Assembly (NCBI GenBank): GCA_017461585.1
Contig: JAFTYM010000009.1
Coordinates: 1 to 59,910, forward strand
Length of the DNA stretch: 59,910 nt
Direction: 5' to 3'
DNA from: Oscillospiraceae bacterium
GTDB lineage: Bacteria; Bacillota; Clostridia; Oscillospirales; Oscillospiraceae
In this document: piece by piece, positions 33,442 through 43,251 of the stretch
Layout of the letters: every line of letters begins with the position of its first letter
Position numbering within the stretch: the first letter of the stretch is position 1
Translations under genes and position numbers: made by a program
Notes under the pieces: generated by a model
Databases searched by the model: none
What the model saw: the letters and a program-made list of their open reading frames with translations, nothing else
Told to the model about the DNA's origin: nothing

Positions 33442-36400
33442 TCTGCTTGCCGCGGTAACATATTCTCTCTTTTCAAATGTCATGGAGTTTGTGATAACCA
33501 AACGAGAAACAGAAAGGGTCATAGAGCTTTATGACGGCGTAGGAACTCTTGAGAAGGACGACCTGTACTATTACTCGGCGGAAGTTCAGGGGACGGGCGA
33601 ATATATCTACACCGACGAGCGTGTGTCGAGAGACATTTTCACGGAGTATAAAGACAATTTACTGGCGCACATGAGATACGATCGGATTGATACCGCAGAT
33701 ATTGATAAAATAGAGGTTCTGCCATACGTTACATACGCCGACAGACGATATATGACAGCGGGTGTATCGGAAGATTACCTGCGTTTGGATTCCGACAGCA
33801 GATTTTTCTACGATTTCACATCCAGCTATGTAATAGAGGCTACATTTGACGGATATTACGAAAGAAACGGCTCGGCAAGACTGAGTGATTTCAAGGTTCT
33901 TTGCGGTCCCAATGCAGAGGTGACATACGCATATCAGTATTTTATACTTTATCCTGTGCCGCCTGCGCCTGTATATACAAATTCAGAAGGCGAAACGGTG
34001 AAATCTGAAGAGTGGATGAACGGAAACTGTCTGGTTACGGATAACGTAGAATATACAGAAGAATATATGCAAAATCTCGTGCCTGGTCAGCGATATGTGT
34101 TTATCGCAAGATCTACAACCATTAAACCTGCAGCGGATATGTCACCCATGTTCTACCTGACAGATCAGTTTGCTTACGGCTGGTGTGACGGTATATGGTC
34201 CCTTGAGGGAGAGGGCGAAAACTATCTTGAAACAGAGAAGTTTGCACCTTTGAAGCAGTACATAGAACTGGTGGAAACGGATATGCACACCTTTGATGTG
34301 GTGTATACACGGGACATGGACAGCATCAGATATTTTAACGACGGCACTATCGGTATTGTCGAGGGCAGAGGTCTTAACGGAGAGGACTATGCAAACGGCT
34401 CAAATGTCTGTGTTGTAAACCATGAGGTCGCCAGAGTATACGGATTGGAGATAGGAGACACCATAACCCTTGACTTGGGCAATAAGCTCTTTGAGCAGTA
34501 TGAGGGAATAGGCGCAATCGCCGCTGTTCCCGATAGAATGTCCACAGACTATACTGAAGCGACCCTTGAGATAGTGGGCATATACAAAGACACAAGAAGC
34601 GCACGCTTAAGACAGAATGATCCCTGCTGGTCATACTCTCTGAATACCATTTTTGTGCCGACCCATCTTTTAAACGTCAGCGAAGAGGAGCTTCAAAATC
34701 ATACTTTTGCTCCCGGAGAGTTCAGCTTCGTAATTGAAAATGTATATGATGTGGAGCTTTTTGAAAAAGAGTGTGCAGGGCAAATTGAGAGTATGGGTTA
34801 CAGGCTGACTCTTACAGACGGCAACTGGCGTGAGATCGAGGAGATTTACGAGAGCAGCCAAAGAACGGCGCTGTTTAAAATTTTCGTGCTGTGCCTTGCG
34901 GTATTTGCCACAACCTGCTTTACGGTTATGCTGTATATTCTTGGACGCAGACGCGATTTTGCAATAATGCGTGTTCTCGGTGCTGCAAAACCGAAGGCAA
35001 ACCGCGCATTGACGCTGCCGCTTATGGTTATCACATGCTCTGCGGTTATTGTGGGAATGCTGACCGCATGGATAATTACCGTTCAGAATATAACCTTTGA
35101 CGATGTCATGACGCAGACGGTAGGATTTATCCCCGATACAAGCGTGCCTTTGGAACTGGTACTTGTCTGTGTTGCCGCTGTTATCCTTCTGGCGTTTGTT
35201 GTAGCTATCAGCATGCTGGGAATAATCGGACGCAAGTCTCCGCTGGAGCTGCTGCAGGACAGAAGCCAGAAAAAGGCTGCAAAAAAGAGCAGAAAGAAAA
35301 ACGTACCTGCAGAAGAACCCGCAGAAGTAACCTTGGGAGAGTGGGTATCTCTCGAGCCTGTAAAGCGTGACGGTAAAAACCGAACGGCAGAGTTTATCAG
35401 AAGATTTGTGCTCCGAAATATCCAAAGGACAAAGGGCAAGGCGTTAATGTATGTCCTGGTGTCCGCCCTGCTTTTGAATGTGTCCGGACAGCTGGCAATT
35501 TTGCAGCAGGTATATGCTAAAGCCTTTGAAGAGACTGAGGTCGTGTCCAAGTATGCTGGAAGCCTTAATATAGCCTATGTATCGCAGCTGCAGGAGTCAG
35601 GCTATGTAAAGGACGTTTTCTACAGGGCTTTCAGACAGGTGGATATGGACAAGGTTATGACTGGTATATGCATAACAAACGACATTGACCGTTACTGCGA
35701 AGAAGAGGTCAACGTAACCTTCCTTGAGGGGTATGACAAGTCCATAATGCAGACCCACGAGCCTATACTGATTATGGATGCAGGCGCGATGAGAAGATTC
35801 GGATATGAGCTTGGCGATACAGTTCGTCTGTCAACTTATGGCGAGTATGATATGAGAAGACTTAACATGACCTCGTATTACAGATATTCAAATTCCAAGG
35901 CATCGGGCATGACGGATGACGAGGTATATCCCTACATTGCCCAGGAACTGGAAAAGTGGTATCAGACATATTCTGATGAATTTTTGATCGTAGGCTGTAC
36001 AGATAGTGCAGGTCTGAATATTTACACGCCGGGTATTAAGACGCTCAATGTAGCCTATGGCTTGCTTGTTGTTATGGACATGACAGAGGCTACGCTGATA
36101 GACAACAATCTGGTTAAGGAGTACCGCGAATACGGCGAAGAGCTTGCAGACGCAAACCGTACATACGAGGTTGCATTTATAATGGACAGCGCAGAGGTTG
36201 AGCATATAGCAAACAACATCTCGGTTTTGGAGCTTTTATACCCCGTGGCGGTAATTGCAATGCTTGTTATCGGCATATTTATGACGAGCCTTATCATCGT
36301 TCAGACCTCCAAGGATATCGCGATCATGCGAGTGCTCGGAACATCAAAGCGCAGAACGCGTGTAATTATCATTCTCGAGCGCATGCTTCTCTGCTTTGCG

Positions 36401-36577
36401 GGAATGGTGCTGGCGGCAATCATAATGTTCGCAATGCGCGGCGTTACCGCGGCGGTAGCGCGGAAAATAGTGTTTATACTCACCGCTTACTTCGCGGCAG
36501 TTATAGCAGCATCTGCCATAGCATCCATGGCAGCTACACGCAAAAACGTACTGGAACTTTTACAGACGAAGGAATGA
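33377..36577 (+). CDS. Large FtsX/MacB-type ABC permease, second of three
   Basis: A 1066-residue paralogue of the permease at 30022 with the same two-module layout: N-terminal helix (SLFIFILLAAVTYSLFSNV), outer domain to about 480, helices near 497-520, 550-575 and 590-615, linker with KKAAKKSRKKN, second helix near 690-710, second outer domain, and final three helices ending ATRKNVLELLQTKE. It starts 10 nt after the previous stop, with GAGGTGA 5 nt before ATG 33377. Its 5' end and the join to the previous gene match the join to the next gene for 108 bp, and its last 348 bp match those of the next gene closely. Function in the complex is shared with its paralogues. Confidence 0.87.
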   Translation: MRAKLALKNIYRSWVRSLFIFILLAAVTYSLFSNVMEFVITKRETERVIELYDGVGTLEKDDLYYYSAEVQGTGEYIYTDERVSRDIFTEYKDNLLAHMRYDRIDTADIDKIEVLPYVTYADRRYMTAGVSEDYLRLDSDSRFFYDFTSSYVIEATFDGYYERNGSARLSDFKVLCGPNAEVTYAYQYFILYPVPPAPVYTNSEGETVKSEEWMNGNCLVTDNVEYTEEYMQNLVPGQRYVFIARSTTIKPAADMSPMFYLTDQFAYGWCDGIWSLEGEGENYLETEKFAPLKQYIELVETDMHTFDVVYTRDMDSIRYFNDGTIGIVEGRGLNGEDYANGSNVCVVNHEVARVYGLEIGDTITLDLGNKLFEQYEGIGAIAAVPDRMSTDYTEATLEIVGIYKDTRSARLRQNDPCWSYSLNTIFVPTHLLNVSEEELQNHTFAPGEFSFVIENVYDVELFEKECAGQIESMGYRLTLTDGNWREIEEIYESSQRTALFKIFVLCLAVFATTCFTVMLYILGRRRDFAIMRVLGAAKPKANRALTLPLMVITCSAVIVGMLTAWIITVQNITFDDVMTQTVGFIPDTSVPLELVLVCVAAVILLAFVVAISMLGIIGRKSPLELLQDRSQKKAAKKSRKKNVPAEEPAEVTLGEWVSLEPVKRDGKNRTAEFIRRFVLRNIQRTKGKALMYVLVSALLLNVSGQLAILQQVYAKAFEETEVVSKYAGSLNIAYVSQLQESGYVKDVFYRAFRQVDMDKVMTGICITNDIDRYCEEEVNVTFLEGYDKSIMQTHEPILIMDAGAMRRFGYELGDTVRLSTYGEYDMRRLNMTSYYRYSNSKASGMTDDEVYPYIAQELEKWYQTYSDEFLIVGCTDSAGLNIYTPGIKTLNVAYGLLVVMDMTEATLIDNNLVKEYREYGEELADANRTYEVAFIMDSAEVEHIANNISVLELLYPVAVIAMLVIGIFMTSLIIVQTSKDIAIMRVLGTSKRRTRVIIILERMLLCFAGMVLAAIIMFAMRGVTAAVARKIVFILTAYFAAVIAASAIASMAATRKNVLELLQTKE
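36230..36577 (+). repeat. 348-bp near-identical 3' segment, copy 1
   Basis: The last 348 bp of permease 2 match 39435-39782 of permease 3 with about a dozen differences by eye, far closer than the rest of these genes. This region encodes the last membrane helices. Confidence 0.85.
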
Positions 36578-36652
36578 GGTGAGATCAATGAGAGCAAAGC
36601 TGGCGCTCAAAAACATTTACCGAAGCTGGGTAAGGTCGCTGTTTATCTTTAT
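36545..36652 (+). repeat. 108-bp direct repeat at a gene junction, copy 2
   Basis: Second copy of the junction repeat described at 33334-33441; it covers the end of permease 2 and the start of permease 3. Confidence 0.88.
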
Positions 36653-39600
36653 CCTGCTTGCCGCAGTAACCTGCTCTCTGTTTTCCAACGTCATGGAATA
36701 CACAATTACGCGGCGTGAAACAAATAAGGCTATCGAGCTGTACGACGGCGTAGGTACTATGATGAAGGGAGTTATGTATCCGTCTGTTTTAAACCAGCGT
36801 TATGGAGAGTATATATACGCCGATGACCGCGTTTCAGAGGACTACTATCCCGAGGATTATGCGGAAAACTGGGAAACACGCTTCCCTTACGCAAGGCTCG
36901 ATAATGATAAGCTTGCTGAAATAGAACAGTACGAGTACATATCCTATGTTGACAAACGCTATATGACAGCAGGTGTGTATGACGAGTATCAGCGCATAGA
37001 TATGAGTCGTGACTATTACTACGACTTTACCAACTGCTACGTTGTCGAGGGAACTGTGGATATGTGGCACGAGGGAAATGCGGCGCTTCTCATAAAGGAT
37101 TTTGAAATCATCGCAGGAGGAAGCAGCCGAACCTTTGAAAGATATGATGAGCTGTGGATAAAGTGTGAAAAGGAAGCACCTGTATATTTAGATCAGGAGG
37201 GCAAAGAGTTTTCACCTGAGATATGGACAGACGGTCCTGTTCAGATAACAGAGAAAAGCAGATATCAGGCAGACTTCTGCCGTGAGCTTGAGGTGGGAGG
37301 AAGATATGTATTTGTCGTAAGATTTTCCGGACATGACTTCATCAGTATGTTTCTTCCCGAGCTTTACCTTACAGACCATTTTACTTACGGTTGGTGCGAC
37401 GGTGTGTGGTCTCTTGACGGAGAGCCTGATGATTATCTCGAGACAGAAAGATTTGCACCCCTTAAGCAGTACATTGAAGTTATAGAAACAGACTATCGCA
37501 CCTTTGATATGGTTTACACCACCAACATGGGAGCTATCCGATATTTTGCCGACGGAACTATCGGAATTTCCGACGGACGCAGACTTAACCGGGAGGATTA
37601 CCTGAACGGGGCGAATGTTTGTGTAATAAACCACGAAATGGCACGTGTTTACGGTCTTGAAATTGGCGATACCATCACCATGAACTTGGGCAACAAGCTC
37701 TTTGAACAGTACGAGGGTGTGGGCGCCGTAGCCGTAGTCCCCGAAAGGCTTTCAACTTCCTATACAGAGGTCACCCTTGAAATCGTTGGTATCTGGAAGG
37801 ACACAAGAAACATAAGATACAAAGCCACTTCCCCTGACCCCCTGTGGTCTTACTCTGAAAATACGATTTTCGTGCCAACGCATCTTCTGAATGTGGACGA
37901 GACAGAGCTGGAAAACCACACATTTACATCAGGCGAATACAGCTTTGTCATTGAAAACGTATATGACGTAGAAGCCTTTGGCAAGAAATATACACAGAAA
38001 ATCAAGGATATGCGTATGGTGCTCACTCTTGACGACGGAAACTGGAAGGAGATAGAGGAGACCTTTGAAGAGAGCAAGACCATGGCTCTCATCAAAATAG
38101 GCATCCTTGCCGTGGCTGTTCTTGCCGCCACCTGTTTTACCGTTCTGCTTTACATTTTGGGCAGAAAGCGTGACTTTGCGATAATGCGCGTTTTGGGTGC
38201 GGGAAAGCGAAAGGCGCAGAACACCATAGTACTGCCCCTTATGGTTATCACAACCGCGGCGGTAATGGTGGGTACGGCTGCTGCGTGGATATACACGGTG
38301 AACAACATTTCCGTGGACTTCAATATTTCTCAGATGTCGGAATATGTGACGGACACAAGCGTACCGCCATGGCTCGTTATTGCCTGTATTCTGGCAGAGA
38401 TAGTTCTGTCTCTGGTCATTGCCTATGTGATACTTCGCTTTATCGGCAGAAAGTCGCCGTTGGCGCTGCTGCAGGACAGCTCACAGAAAAAGGATAAAAA
38501 GAAGAAAAAACAGCAGGAAACCGTAGCTGAACCCGAAAAGGTCAAGCTTGGCGAGTGGGTATCTCTCGGCAAACCAAACCGTGATGGAAAACGCAGACGG
38601 GCAAAGTTTGTGTGGCGCTACGTTGTGAGAAATATAAACCGCACAATAGGCAAATCTCTTATGTATATTCTTGTATCCGCCCTGCTTTTAAATGTGGCGG
38701 GACAGATAAGCATCCTGCAGGACACGTTTTCAGATGCTTTTAACGAGACGGAGGTCGTCTCCAAATATGCGGGAAGTCTGAACCTGTACTATGTAAACAA
38801 GCTGCAGGAGTCGGGCTATGTAAGAGATGTTTATTATCAATCCCAAAAGTGGCTTGATATCAATACTGTACCTGTAACAGCTTATTTCACGAACGATATT
38901 GACAGATTAACAGGCAAAGAGCAAAGCATCACATTCCTCGACGGCTATGACAAATCTGTTATGCAGACCCATGAGCCTATAATAATTATGACCGAGGCGT
39001 CTATGGATGCAATGGATATACAGCTTGGCGATACTGTTTATATCATGGCGGGATGGCAGTATGACAACAGGTTAAGCAGCCTTGCTTGGGGATACATGCC
39101 GGATGACGGCAGTGTGCCCTATGACGAGGCAAAACAACTTGCAGCTGACGAGGCTATGGAATGGTACATGGAAAAATCCGACAGCTTTAAGGTTATAGGC
39201 TGTATGGAATCAGACCTTGCAGGTGCATATCTCCCGGGAACAATGGAGATGAGCACCGTCCACGGAAAGCTGGTAATCATGCAGCTTACCGAGGGTATCC
39301 TTATTGACAACTGGAAGACGAAGGAATACCGAGAGTTTGGTGAAAAGCTTGCAGATGCGAACCTTACATATCAGGTGGCGTTCATTATGGACACATCAAA
39401 GGTTGAATATCTTGCAAATATAATTAAGCTTTTGGAGCTTTTATACCCCGTGGCGGTAATTGCGATGCTTGTTATCGGCATATTTATGACGAGCCTTATC
39501 ATCGTTCAGACCTCCAAGGATATCGCGATCATGCGAGTGCTCGGAACATCAAAGCGCAGAACGCGGGTAATTATCATTCTCGAGCGCATGCTTCTCTGCT

Positions 39601-39782
39601 TTGTGGGCATGGTGCTGGCGGCGATAATAATGTTCGCAATGCGCGGCGTTACCGCGGCGGTAGCGCAGAAAATAGTGTTTATACTCACCGCTTACTTTGC
39701 GGCAGTTATAGCAGCATCTGCCATAGCATCAATGGCAGCTACACGCAAAAACGTACTGGAACTTTTACAGACGAAAGAATAA
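36588..39782 (+). CDS. Large FtsX/MacB-type ABC permease, third of three
   Basis: A 1064-residue paralogue with the two-FtsX layout and the same ends (MRAKLALKNIYRSWVRSLF at the start, ATRKNVLELLQTKE at the end). The middle outer domain differs: residues about 60-470 share only motifs such as YMTAGV and KQYIE with permease 2. Helices: about 15-37, 505-530, 555-580, 598-620, 690-710, and three near the end. It starts 10 nt after permease 2, with the same GAGGTGA site. The ATPase gene follows by 13 nt. Three permeases with one ATPase would require the ATPase dimer to serve alternative or mixed permeases. Confidence 0.87.
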   Translation: MRAKLALKNIYRSWVRSLFIFILLAAVTCSLFSNVMEYTITRRETNKAIELYDGVGTMMKGVMYPSVLNQRYGEYIYADDRVSEDYYPEDYAENWETRFPYARLDNDKLAEIEQYEYISYVDKRYMTAGVYDEYQRIDMSRDYYYDFTNCYVVEGTVDMWHEGNAALLIKDFEIIAGGSSRTFERYDELWIKCEKEAPVYLDQEGKEFSPEIWTDGPVQITEKSRYQADFCRELEVGGRYVFVVRFSGHDFISMFLPELYLTDHFTYGWCDGVWSLDGEPDDYLETERFAPLKQYIEVIETDYRTFDMVYTTNMGAIRYFADGTIGISDGRRLNREDYLNGANVCVINHEMARVYGLEIGDTITMNLGNKLFEQYEGVGAVAVVPERLSTSYTEVTLEIVGIWKDTRNIRYKATSPDPLWSYSENTIFVPTHLLNVDETELENHTFTSGEYSFVIENVYDVEAFGKKYTQKIKDMRMVLTLDDGNWKEIEETFEESKTMALIKIGILAVAVLAATCFTVLLYILGRKRDFAIMRVLGAGKRKAQNTIVLPLMVITTAAVMVGTAAAWIYTVNNISVDFNISQMSEYVTDTSVPPWLVIACILAEIVLSLVIAYVILRFIGRKSPLALLQDSSQKKDKKKKKQQETVAEPEKVKLGEWVSLGKPNRDGKRRRAKFVWRYVVRNINRTIGKSLMYILVSALLLNVAGQISILQDTFSDAFNETEVVSKYAGSLNLYYVNKLQESGYVRDVYYQSQKWLDINTVPVTAYFTNDIDRLTGKEQSITFLDGYDKSVMQTHEPIIIMTEASMDAMDIQLGDTVYIMAGWQYDNRLSSLAWGYMPDDGSVPYDEAKQLAADEAMEWYMEKSDSFKVIGCMESDLAGAYLPGTMEMSTVHGKLVIMQLTEGILIDNWKTKEYREFGEKLADANLTYQVAFIMDTSKVEYLANIIKLLELLYPVAVIAMLVIGIFMTSLIIVQTSKDIAIMRVLGTSKRRTRVIIILERMLLCFVGMVLAAIIMFAMRGVTAAVAQKIVFILTAYFAAVIAASAIASMAATRKNVLELLQTKE
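39435..39782 (+). repeat. 348-bp near-identical 3' segment, copy 2
   Basis: See 36230-36577. The high identity limited to one segment fits recent gene conversion between permeases 2 and 3. Confidence 0.85.
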
Positions 39783-39795
39783 GGAGGATATCAAA

Positions 39796-40464
39796 ATGGC
39801 AAAATTATCAGTTGAAAACGTAACCTACCGCTACAAGAACAGCGAGACAGCTGCAGTAAAGAATGTGACCTGCAGCTTCGATGAGGGCAGCATCTACGCC
39901 ATCATCGGACCTTCCGGTTCAGGCAAATCCACACTGCTTTCTATGCTTGCAGGTCTTGACACACCTACAGAGGGTGCGATCCTTTTCGAGGAAACAGACC
40001 TTGTAAACATGGATCTGGACGAATACCGCAGAGAAGATATTTCGATGATTTTCCAGGCGTTCCAGCTGTTTCCGCTCCTTACCGTTATGGAAAATGTCTG
40101 CTATCCCTTAGAGCTTATGGGCATCGAGACGGAAGAGGCGAAAAAGCAGGCTGTCAAGTGCCTTGACCGCGTCGGCATCACCGAGGAAAAGCACAAGAGA
40201 TTCCCCTCCAACCTCTCAGGCGGTGAGCAGCAGCGTGTTGCAATCGCACGCAGCCTTGCATCGGGTGCAAAGCTGCTTCTTGCTGACGAGCCCACAGGAA
40301 ATCTTGATGTTGCCAACACAGGCGTTGTTATGGACATCCTCACAGGTCTTGCCCACAAAGATGGCTACTGCGTAATCGTTGTTACCCACGACATGGAGGT
40401 CGCTGAAAAGGCGGACATCGTTTTTCGTATCAAGGACGGCGAGCTTACGAAGCTTGACAAATAA
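39796..40464 (+). CDS. ABC transporter ATP-binding protein, MacB/LolD type
   Basis: A 222-residue ATPase: Walker A GPSGSGKST (38-46), Q-loop FQAFQLFPLLT, signature LSGGEQQR, Walker B LLLADEPT, D-loop and H-switch VTHD. It is of the MacB/LolD/FtsE class that pairs with FtsX/MacB-type permeases, so it powers the three permeases upstream. It has an AAGGAGG site. It ends the operon; the small repeat element at 40488 lies just beyond the stop and carries a hairpin that may terminate transcription. No separate periplasmic adaptor gene is present, as expected for a Gram-positive cell. Confidence 0.94.
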   Translation: MAKLSVENVTYRYKNSETAAVKNVTCSFDEGSIYAIIGPSGSGKSTLLSMLAGLDTPTEGAILFEETDLVNMDLDEYRREDISMIFQAFQLFPLLTVMENVCYPLELMGIETEEAKKQAVKCLDRVGITEEKHKRFPSNLSGGEQQRVAIARSLASGAKLLLADEPTGNLDVANTGVVMDILTGLAHKDGYCVIVVTHDMEVAEKADIVFRIKDGELTKLDK

Positions 40465-40487
40465 ACAAAAAAGCACGGCAGAATTTA

Positions 40488-40765
40488 GGGTGTACCCGAT
40501 AAGAAAACATAAGGTTTTGCATTTATCCATTCGGCTATAAACGAACTAAAAAAATCCGCCAATACATACCAGTATTGGCGGATTTTTGTAAATTGATTCT
40601 ATCACGAATTTATATTGGCAAAACTGCAAGCACTTAAAAAGATAGATTTTGTTCGCAAACGAGGCAGAAAAGCGCTGTAATACTGTATGTCTTACGAGCT
40701 TTGATAACGATGATTACGGGCAAAGGATTTCTTTTTAAGCTTATGTTTTCTTATCGGGTACACCC
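40488..40765 (+). mobile_element. Small palindromic repeat element (MITE-like), complete copy
   Basis: A 278-bp element with 26-bp perfect terminal inverted repeats (40488-40513 and 40740-40765) starting GGGTGTACCC. Inside is a strong hairpin (CCGCCAATAC and complement, within about 40552-40587). It contains no credible ORF, so it would need a transposase in trans. A second copy in the opposite orientation begins at 59681. No clear target duplication was found. It sits between the convergent 3' ends of the ATPase and glycyl radical enzyme genes and may also act as a terminator. Confidence 0.85.
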
Positions 40766-40792
40766 TTTTTGTCGTGCTTCGATATTAGGTTT

Positions 40793-43240
40793 TTACAGCT
40801 CAAACTCGCTGCGGTAGATAACGTCGTCCTGAATTGCAGGTGAAAGCTGTACGAAATATGCGGAGAAGCCGCCGATACGTACGATAAGATCGGAGTGATC
40901 CTCGGGCTTTTCCTTTGCTTCCTTCAGTTCGTCGGAATCCATGATGTTGTACTGGATATGAGAGCCGCCTGCGCCCATATAAGCATTGGTATATGCGATG
41001 AGCTTGTCGATGCTTTCGTCGCTGTTCAAAATGGAAGAGGAGAACTTCTGGTTCAGAACAGCAGCGTAGCAGACGTCATTATATCCTGCTGCACATGCAG
41101 AGCGGATAACTGCGGTAGGTCCGTTTTTGTCCGCACCACGCATGGGAGACAGAGAACCGTCGTTTAATGGCTCCAAAGCCTTTCTGCCGTTGGGCAGAGC
41201 GCCAACGCCCAGACCGCCGAAATAGTGCCATGCAAGACCCTCACGGGAGACCATATAGCGGGCAAAGGGAGCGTTGTCGTAAGAGCGGATGATGTTTGCA
41301 GAGTCTGTGCTGATGCGCTTTACAAGCTCGTCGACCTCTTCGATGTCGTTGCCGTACTTGGGCTGTGCAAGACAAATCTGACGGAACTCTTCGCCGTCCT
41401 CGCCTGCAAAGTTGGAGTCGAGGAAGTCCAAGACACGCGCCATTGTATATCTGCCTGTGTCGTAGACAAGGTTCTTTATTGCGATGAGAGAGTCTGCAAC
41501 ATCGGTAATTGCGCGGTCGGACAGACCGTAAAGAGAGTAGTCGGGATGGGGGATGAGAAGATCCTGACCATGCTCCATACTTGCTTCAATACCGAGAATG
41601 GACAGCAGGGGAGTTCTGAAATACTGACCCTGAATGTCACGGGCAATGCCGCCTGACCACTGTACCTTGTGGCAGAGGTTCTGATGCTGTTTTAAGAATG
41701 CTGCGTAAAGATCTTCAAATGTGGCGAAGTCTCTGGGGTCGCCGGTTTCTAAACCTGTGCGTTTGCCGTTGATGTCAACACCGTTGTGAAGTGTCAGGTG
41801 GAGAATACCTGCAAGGTTGATGGCGGCAACGCCTTCTGCACCGTAGTGCTCGGCTCTTGTGGGGATGCAGGGGTAAACACAGCCCAGGCCGCCCCATTCA
41901 ACAGCCTCTTCAAAGGGAATGCCGTCGCGCATGTAGCTGGGAATCATTACCTCGTCGTTTTCAAAGAGGGGGATGCCGCCCTTTGTCTCCATGTTGGTGC
42001 GGATTGCCTTCTGCATCATCCAGTCGGGCAGCTGCTTGTTCCAGCGCAGACCAACGGTGGGGGAGGAGAGCTGCAGCTTTCCTACAAGGTGCAGGAAGAG
42101 GTAGCTAAGCTCGTTGGAGCTGTCCTCGCGCTGCTGATTTAAGCCGCAGAGCATTACATTGTTGATACCGAAGTTTACCTGATGAGACTCCTTCTGTGTG
42201 GAGTTGGAGACCATTGTCTGTGTGCCCCAGCGGCCGATAAGGTCAGCCAGCTGAGAAGCCATCTCCTCAAGGGGAACTCCGTTTTTGTAGTCGTTAATAA
42301 AGAAGGGGTAGAGATACTGGTCGCCGCGGCCCCAATGGCAGTTGTTCTGCGCAGGGTTTTCCAGCATCTTTGCAAGGTTGCAGAACTGCATGGACTGCAG
42401 AGCCTCGTGGAAGGTGCGTGCGGGATTTTCGGGAACATAGCGGCAGACTTCTGCAATTTTTGTGAGCTTTGCCTTTCTCTTTGCATCTGTCTCTTCGCTT
42501 GCCATTTTCTCGGCTAAATCTGCATAGCGGTGTGCATGGCGGATTGCAGCCTGCAGAACGATGATGGCGCTGCGCCAGAAATATATTTTGTTTACATCGC
42601 GTCCGCGCTGAGCAATATAGTCGTCAATGTGCTGCTGAGCTTCATTTATAAAGCCGCGCAGACCGATGCGAAGGATCTTGCCCCATGTGAGAATAGCTGT
42701 GGACTGTGCTGTGATACCTGCGTCGATCGCGGGATCTTTAAGCTTTGCAGCCTCAACATCAAGCACCCATGAGCCAAATACCTGCTCCCATGCCTGCTGT
42801 GCCATCTTTGGGAAAGCGGTATCGCCGAAAACGCTGGCGCTTGTGCGGAGAATTTCAAGAGTTTCAAAGTCTACTGCAGCTTCCGCGTCCATAGTTGCGC
42901 TGATGCTGCCCTTTTCCTCCCAAATGTCGGGGATATAGTCGCCGCAGACGTCGATAGCTGTGGCGCAGCCGATTACACCTGTTGTGGGACGACCGACGAT
43001 CTCATCGAAATCGTGGATCTTTATCTCGATGTTGTCAAGCACACACTCTAAAAGCTTTGCGCGGCGGATCTGCAGATCCTCACCCTCGGTTTCAAGCCAT
43101 GATTTTACCGTCCACTTTTCGCGGTCGGCGTTGATTTTCCAGCCGGAGGAGCGCATTGCCTTTCTCCATGCGATGTTGTTTTCACTTAAGGATAGAGCCT
43201 CGATTTTCTCTAAAAGGTTTTTATCTATTGTGATTGCCAT
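40793..43240 (-). CDS. Glycyl radical enzyme with an unusual active-site motif
   Basis: An 815-residue glycyl radical enzyme of the pyruvate formate-lyase superfamily. The C-terminal glycyl loop is VRIGGFSAYF (radical Gly791), and the catalytic Cys is probably Cys454 in GGLGCVYPC. Glycerol/diol dehydratases, choline TMA-lyase, hydroxyproline dehydratase and the arylacetate decarboxylases have a Glu two residues after this Cys (GCVE); here it is Tyr456, and a second Cys (458) follows. That puts it outside the best-known activity classes, and the reaction is unknown. The activase gene 11 nt upstream supplies the radical. Next to RidA and an aconitase X operon, an amino acid or aromatic substrate is possible but unproven. 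Cytoplasmic, with oxygen sensitivity expected. Confidence 0.88.
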   Translation of the reverse strand: MAITIDKNLLEKIEALSLSENNIAWRKAMRSSGWKINADREKWTVKSWLETEGEDLQIRRAKLLECVLDNIEIKIHDFDEIVGRPTTGVIGCATAIDVCGDYIPDIWEEKGSISATMDAEAAVDFETLEILRTSASVFGDTAFPKMAQQAWEQVFGSWVLDVEAAKLKDPAIDAGITAQSTAILTWGKILRIGLRGFINEAQQHIDDYIAQRGRDVNKIYFWRSAIIVLQAAIRHAHRYADLAEKMASEETDAKRKAKLTKIAEVCRYVPENPARTFHEALQSMQFCNLAKMLENPAQNNCHWGRGDQYLYPFFINDYKNGVPLEEMASQLADLIGRWGTQTMVSNSTQKESHQVNFGINNVMLCGLNQQREDSSNELSYLFLHLVGKLQLSSPTVGLRWNKQLPDWMMQKAIRTNMETKGGIPLFENDEVMIPSYMRDGIPFEEAVEWGGLGCVYPCIPTRAEHYGAEGVAAINLAGILHLTLHNGVDINGKRTGLETGDPRDFATFEDLYAAFLKQHQNLCHKVQWSGGIARDIQGQYFRTPLLSILGIEASMEHGQDLLIPHPDYSLYGLSDRAITDVADSLIAIKNLVYDTGRYTMARVLDFLDSNFAGEDGEEFRQICLAQPKYGNDIEEVDELVKRISTDSANIIRSYDNAPFARYMVSREGLAWHYFGGLGVGALPNGRKALEPLNDGSLSPMRGADKNGPTAVIRSACAAGYNDVCYAAVLNQKFSSSILNSDESIDKLIAYTNAYMGAGGSHIQYNIMDSDELKEAKEKPEDHSDLIVRIGGFSAYFVQLSPAIQDDVIYRSEFEL

Positions 43241-43251
43241 ATTTATTCCTC

